Part shown: one piece after another, positions 26,898 to 29,372 of the stretch
Numbering within the stretch: position 1 is the first letter of the stretch
How the letters are laid out: each line of letters begins with the position of its first letter
Assembly: GCA_947085765.1 (NCBI GenBank)
Contig: CAMTXZ010000224.1
Location: 1 to 29,372 of the forward strand
From: JAKFXL01 sp947085765
GTDB taxonomy: Bacteria; Pseudomonadota; Gammaproteobacteria; Tenderiales; Tenderiaceae
DNA: 29,372 nucleotides
Reading direction: 5' to 3'
Notes under the pieces: model-generated
Databases searched by the model: none
Told to the model about the DNA's origin: nothing
What the model saw: the letters and a program-made list of their open reading frames with translations, nothing else
Translations under genes and position numbers: made by a program

Positions 26898-27940
26898 GTT
26901 CTGTAATGGCTGACGTGGAAAATACGATTCAGTATGATCATGAGTGTGCCGGGTTGAGCGTGTCGGTGGATGATATGCGCAGCCGGGTCATGCTAGTGGA
27001 TGATCAGGCGATCGTGGCTGAAGCGTTGCGGCGGATGTTGGCAGATGAGACAGACATCGATTATCACTATTGTAGTAATCCGACGCAGGCGATTAGTGAA
27101 GCAATCGCCTTTAAGCCTACAGTGATCCTGCAGGACCTGGTGATGCCCGATATCGATGGTTTGATGTTGTTGAAGTTTTTTAGGGCCAACCCGCAGGTCA
27201 GCTCTGTGCCTATTGTTGTGCTTTCGACCAAGGAAGATCCCAAGACCAAAAGCGAGGCCTTTGAGTTTGGTGCAACTGACTATCTGGTAAAGTTTCCGGA
27301 CCGGATAGAGGTGATCGCTCGCATTCGTGCCCACTCACGCAGTTTTATGGCGCAGCAGCAGCGTGATGAAGCGTATCGCGCACTACGTGAATTGCAGAAG
27401 GAGCTGGAGTCCAAAAACAGTGAACTGGAGCGGCTCTCGTCGCTGGATGGTCTGACGGGAATATCTAACCGCCGTATCTTTGATGAGTTCATCAAAAGAG
27501 AGTGGTTGCGTGCGGCACGTGATGGCCGTTCAATCTCGCTGATAATGATTGATATTGATCACTTTAAAAAATTCAATGATGGTTATGGACATCAAGGTGG
27601 CGATGACTGTTTGCGTAGAGTGGCTCGTGCACTGGCGGATACGGTCAAACGCCCCAGTGATCTGGTGGCGCGTTACGGTGGTGAGGAGTTTGGGGTGGTG
27701 ATGCCTGATACCGATCGCGAAGGGGCGGGCAAAATTGCTGAGGCGTTACGTGTCGCGATCGACAGCATGAATATTACTCACGAATTTTCGACAACCACTG
27801 ATCATGTGACCATCAGTCTCGGTGTGGCGACAATGCCTCCTAATGGTGTAACAGCCCCTGAAGAGCTTATTACTAAAGCTGATGAGGCGCTTTACCTTGC
27901 TAAAGAGTCTGGCCGTAATCAGTTTCAGATGGCTAAATAG
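26894..27940 (+). CDS. wspR: Response-regulator diguanylate cyclase WspR (REC-GGDEF)
   Basis: The protein has 348 residues, against 347 for P. aeruginosa WspR. The receiver domain has MLVDDQAIVAEALRRML and phospho-acceptor Asp81 in LQDLVMPDIDG, with LSTKEDP downstream as in WspR. A coiled-coil stalk (about residues 155-185, QQQRDEAYRALRELQKELES) leads to the GGDEF domain: SLDGLTGISNRR, IDIDHFKKFND and the catalytic GGEEF at 262-266. The inhibitory I-site RxxD is present as R253-P-S-D256, five residues before GGEEF. The enzyme makes cyclic di-GMP from two GTP when phosphorylated by WspE. It is the last gene of the operon. Confidence 0.97.
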   Translation: MSSVMADVENTIQYDHECAGLSVSVDDMRSRVMLVDDQAIVAEALRRMLADETDIDYHYCSNPTQAISEAIAFKPTVILQDLVMPDIDGLMLLKFFRANPQVSSVPIVVLSTKEDPKTKSEAFEFGATDYLVKFPDRIEVIARIRAHSRSFMAQQQRDEAYRALRELQKELESKNSELERLSSLDGLTGISNRRIFDEFIKREWLRAARDGRSISLIMIDIDHFKKFNDGYGHQGGDDCLRRVARALADTVKRPSDLVARYGGEEFGVVMPDTDREGAGKIAEALRVAIDSMNITHEFSTTTDHVTISLGVATMPPNGVTAPEELITKADEALYLAKESGRNQFQMAK

Positions 27941-27948
27941 TACTGCTG

Positions 27949-29226
27949 CTACTCTTCGGATGGAATGGATCTGAGTGCCGGATGAATACGAACGGTTTTG
28001 ATGGTATTGCTGCTGGTCTGAACAATATCGATCGGATAGCCAGCCAGTTTGACGCTGGTGCCCGTCTCTGGGATCGATTCCAGGTACTCGATAATTAATC
28101 CGTTAATGGTTTTAGGACCATCGGTAGGCAGTTCCCAGCCCATGGTGCGGTTAATTTCGCGAATGTAAGCGCCACCGTCAATCAGATAGGTGCCATCCTC
28201 CTGAGGGTGGATGTCTTTCATGTTGGCGGCCATATCGGTGGTGAATTCGCCGACAATCTCTTCGAGAATATCCTCCAGTGTTACCAGTCCCTGAATGTCA
28301 CCATATTCGTTAACCACAAAGGCGATGCGGCGCTTCTGTCGCTGGAAGTTCAGTAACTGTGAGTTGAGTGGGGTACCCGCAGGAACGAAGTAAGGCTCGC
28401 GGGTGATCTCCAGCAGCAGTTCTTTGGTGAACTTGCCTTCAGGCAAAATACGCAGGGCATTACGCGCATGCACAAAACCGACAACATTGTCGATGTTGTC
28501 GCGGTAGATTGGCAGGCGGGTATGCTGGCTGTTGGTGAGCTGGCTAAGAATGACCTGCACATCCTCCTCCATGTCCAGGCCAATGATCTCGTTGCGTGGA
28601 ATCATGATGTCTTCAACAGTCACTTTTTCCAGATCAAGTATGCTCAGTAACATGGTTTGATGGCGCCGCGGGATCAGCGCGCCAGCTTCATTGACTACGG
28701 TGCGTAGCTCTTCACTGCTGAGGTGCTGCATAGCGCCGTCTCTGGGTGATACCCCAATCACTTTCAAGACAGCGTTGGCGACGGTGTTGACCAGCCAGAC
28801 TAGGGGGTAGCTGATTTTGAGCAGCGGCTCAAGTACAAAGGCGGCGGGAAAGGCGATGCGTTCGGGATGGAGTACAGCAAGTGTTTTGGGCGCTACTTCA
28901 GCAAAAATCAGGATCACAAAGGTCAGCATGCCGGTAGCGATGGCGATGCCTGATTCGCCCCAGAGCTGCAGGGCGATGAGCGTGGCGATTGACGAGGCGA
29001 GGATGTTGACAAAGTTGTTGCCGATTAATATCAGGCCAATCAGCCGGTCGGGGCGATTCAGTAAACGTTGGGCGCGAATTGCGCCAGGGTGTTTGGCTTG
29101 AACCATATGCCGCAGACGATAGCGATTGAGGCTCATCATTGCCGTTTCAGATGCCGAAAAACAGGCAGACAGGACGATGCAGATGGCGAGAATGGTGCCA
29201 AGAGTAGTGAGGGAGATCTCTTCCAT
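27949..29226 (-). CDS. CNNM/CBS-domain membrane protein, CorB/YfjD (HlyC/CorC) family
   Basis: The protein has 425 residues. The N-terminal CNNM (DUF21) domain has four hydrophobic segments: about 7-28 with SACFSASETAMMSLN, then LIGNNFVNILASSIATLIAL, TFVILIFAEVAPKTLA and AFVLEPLLKISYPLVWLV. A CBS pair (about 204-325; IMIPRNEIIGLD, YGDIQGLVTLEDILEEIVGE) and a C-terminal CorC/HlyC domain (YLIDGGAYIREINR) follow. Family members are linked to Mg2+/Co2+ efflux or resistance at the inner membrane. The ATG at 29226 has no visible ribosome site: CACCACC lies directly before it and the mobile-element end is about 10 bases away. It is convergent with wspR, with eight bases between them. Confidence 0.93.
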   Translation of the reverse strand: MEEISLTTLGTILAICIVLSACFSASETAMMSLNRYRLRHMVQAKHPGAIRAQRLLNRPDRLIGLILIGNNFVNILASSIATLIALQLWGESGIAIATGMLTFVILIFAEVAPKTLAVLHPERIAFPAAFVLEPLLKISYPLVWLVNTVANAVLKVIGVSPRDGAMQHLSSEELRTVVNEAGALIPRRHQTMLLSILDLEKVTVEDIMIPRNEIIGLDMEEDVQVILSQLTNSQHTRLPIYRDNIDNVVGFVHARNALRILPEGKFTKELLLEITREPYFVPAGTPLNSQLLNFQRQKRRIAFVVNEYGDIQGLVTLEDILEEIVGEFTTDMAANMKDIHPQEDGTYLIDGGAYIREINRTMGWELPTDGPKTINGLIIEYLESIPETGTSVKLAGYPIDIVQTSSNTIKTVRIHPALRSIPSEE

Positions 29227-29235
29227 GGTGGTGCT

Positions 29236-29372
29236 AGTGTAGTGTCCTAAATATATTGTTCATTTATAATGTTCTGCGTTATAGCAAGAGAAGTGAACAA
29301 TGAATTCAGCAATCATTATTGAACTGAGCCCTCAAGAACAAGAGGTGTTGAACAAGAATATTCGGGGTAGGA
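29236..29372 (+). mobile_element. Probable IS630-type insertion sequence, left end (runs off window)
   Basis: A transposase-like frame starting at 29300 is preceded by an AT-rich stretch that begins near the TA dinucleotides at 29235-29236 and 29240-29241 (TAGTGTAGTGTCC). IS630/Tc1-type elements insert at TA. The exact end cannot be fixed because the other terminal repeat lies outside the window. Confidence 0.5.
29300..29372 (+). CDS. IS630-family transposase N-terminus (partial)
   Basis: Twenty-four codons are visible before the window ends, starting MNSAIIIELSPQEQEVLNK and ending with IRGR. IS630 transposases often start with a short strand, then LS/LT-x-E-x-x-x-L and an Arg-rich turn before a helix-turn-helix, which fits. 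AAGAGAAG lies about seven bases before the ATG. The catalytic DDE part is outside the window, so the family call is tentative. Confidence 0.55.
   Translation, partial: MNSAIIIELSPQEQEVLNKNIRGR

Overview
The window is chromosomal DNA of a gammaproteobacterium. The main clues are the nadB / rpoE-rseA-rseB-rseC-mucD arrangement, lepA-lepB-DUF4845-rnc-era in that order, and a complete Pseudomonas-type wsp operon. GC content looks moderate. A chemoreceptor with a c-type haem motif and a CSLREA beta-helix surface protein suggest an environmental, respiring species, but the genus cannot be set from this sequence. No rRNA, tRNA or CRISPR array was seen.

Layout. Positions 1-160 hold the 3' end of a WrbA-type quinone reductase gene. 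It is convergent with a large secreted beta-helix protein on the minus strand (164-2359). A membrane-anchored FMN/Fe-S glutamate-synthase-like protein (2850-4328) and clpB (4598-7258) follow; clpB has a very good heat-shock (sigma-32) promoter match. nadB (minus strand) converges on clpB and diverges from rpoE. The envelope-stress operon rpoE-rseA-rseB-rseC-mucD (9038-13187) ends at a strong terminator. lepA-lepB-DUF4845-rnc-era (13340-17997) is a tight housekeeping block. After a 613-base leader rich in palindromes, a seven-gene wsp operon (wspA-B-C-D-E-F-R, 18611-27940) runs with short gaps or overlapping genes. A CorB/YfjD-type CNNM/CBS membrane protein on the minus strand (27949-29226) closes the region. 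A probable IS630-type element begins only about 10 bases upstream of its start codon and runs off the window.

How the genes work together. The rpoE block senses misfolded envelope protein: RseA and RseB hold back sigma-E, and MucD degrades the damaged protein. The wsp block is a chemosensory pathway whose output is cyclic di-GMP: receptor WspA, couplers WspB and WspD, adaptation enzymes WspC and WspF, hybrid kinase WspE and diguanylate cyclase WspR.

Most unusual points. The wsp system departs from the Pseudomonas model. WspA has a periplasmic CxxCH haem-c motif and three HAMP-like units, WspE has two Hpt domains, and WspD has an N-terminal Cys/His cluster. I infer a redox- or gas-sensing Wsp variant feeding c-di-GMP. 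Separately, RNase III has Cys where the family has a catalytic, metal-binding Asp, and Era has NQID in place of NKxD.
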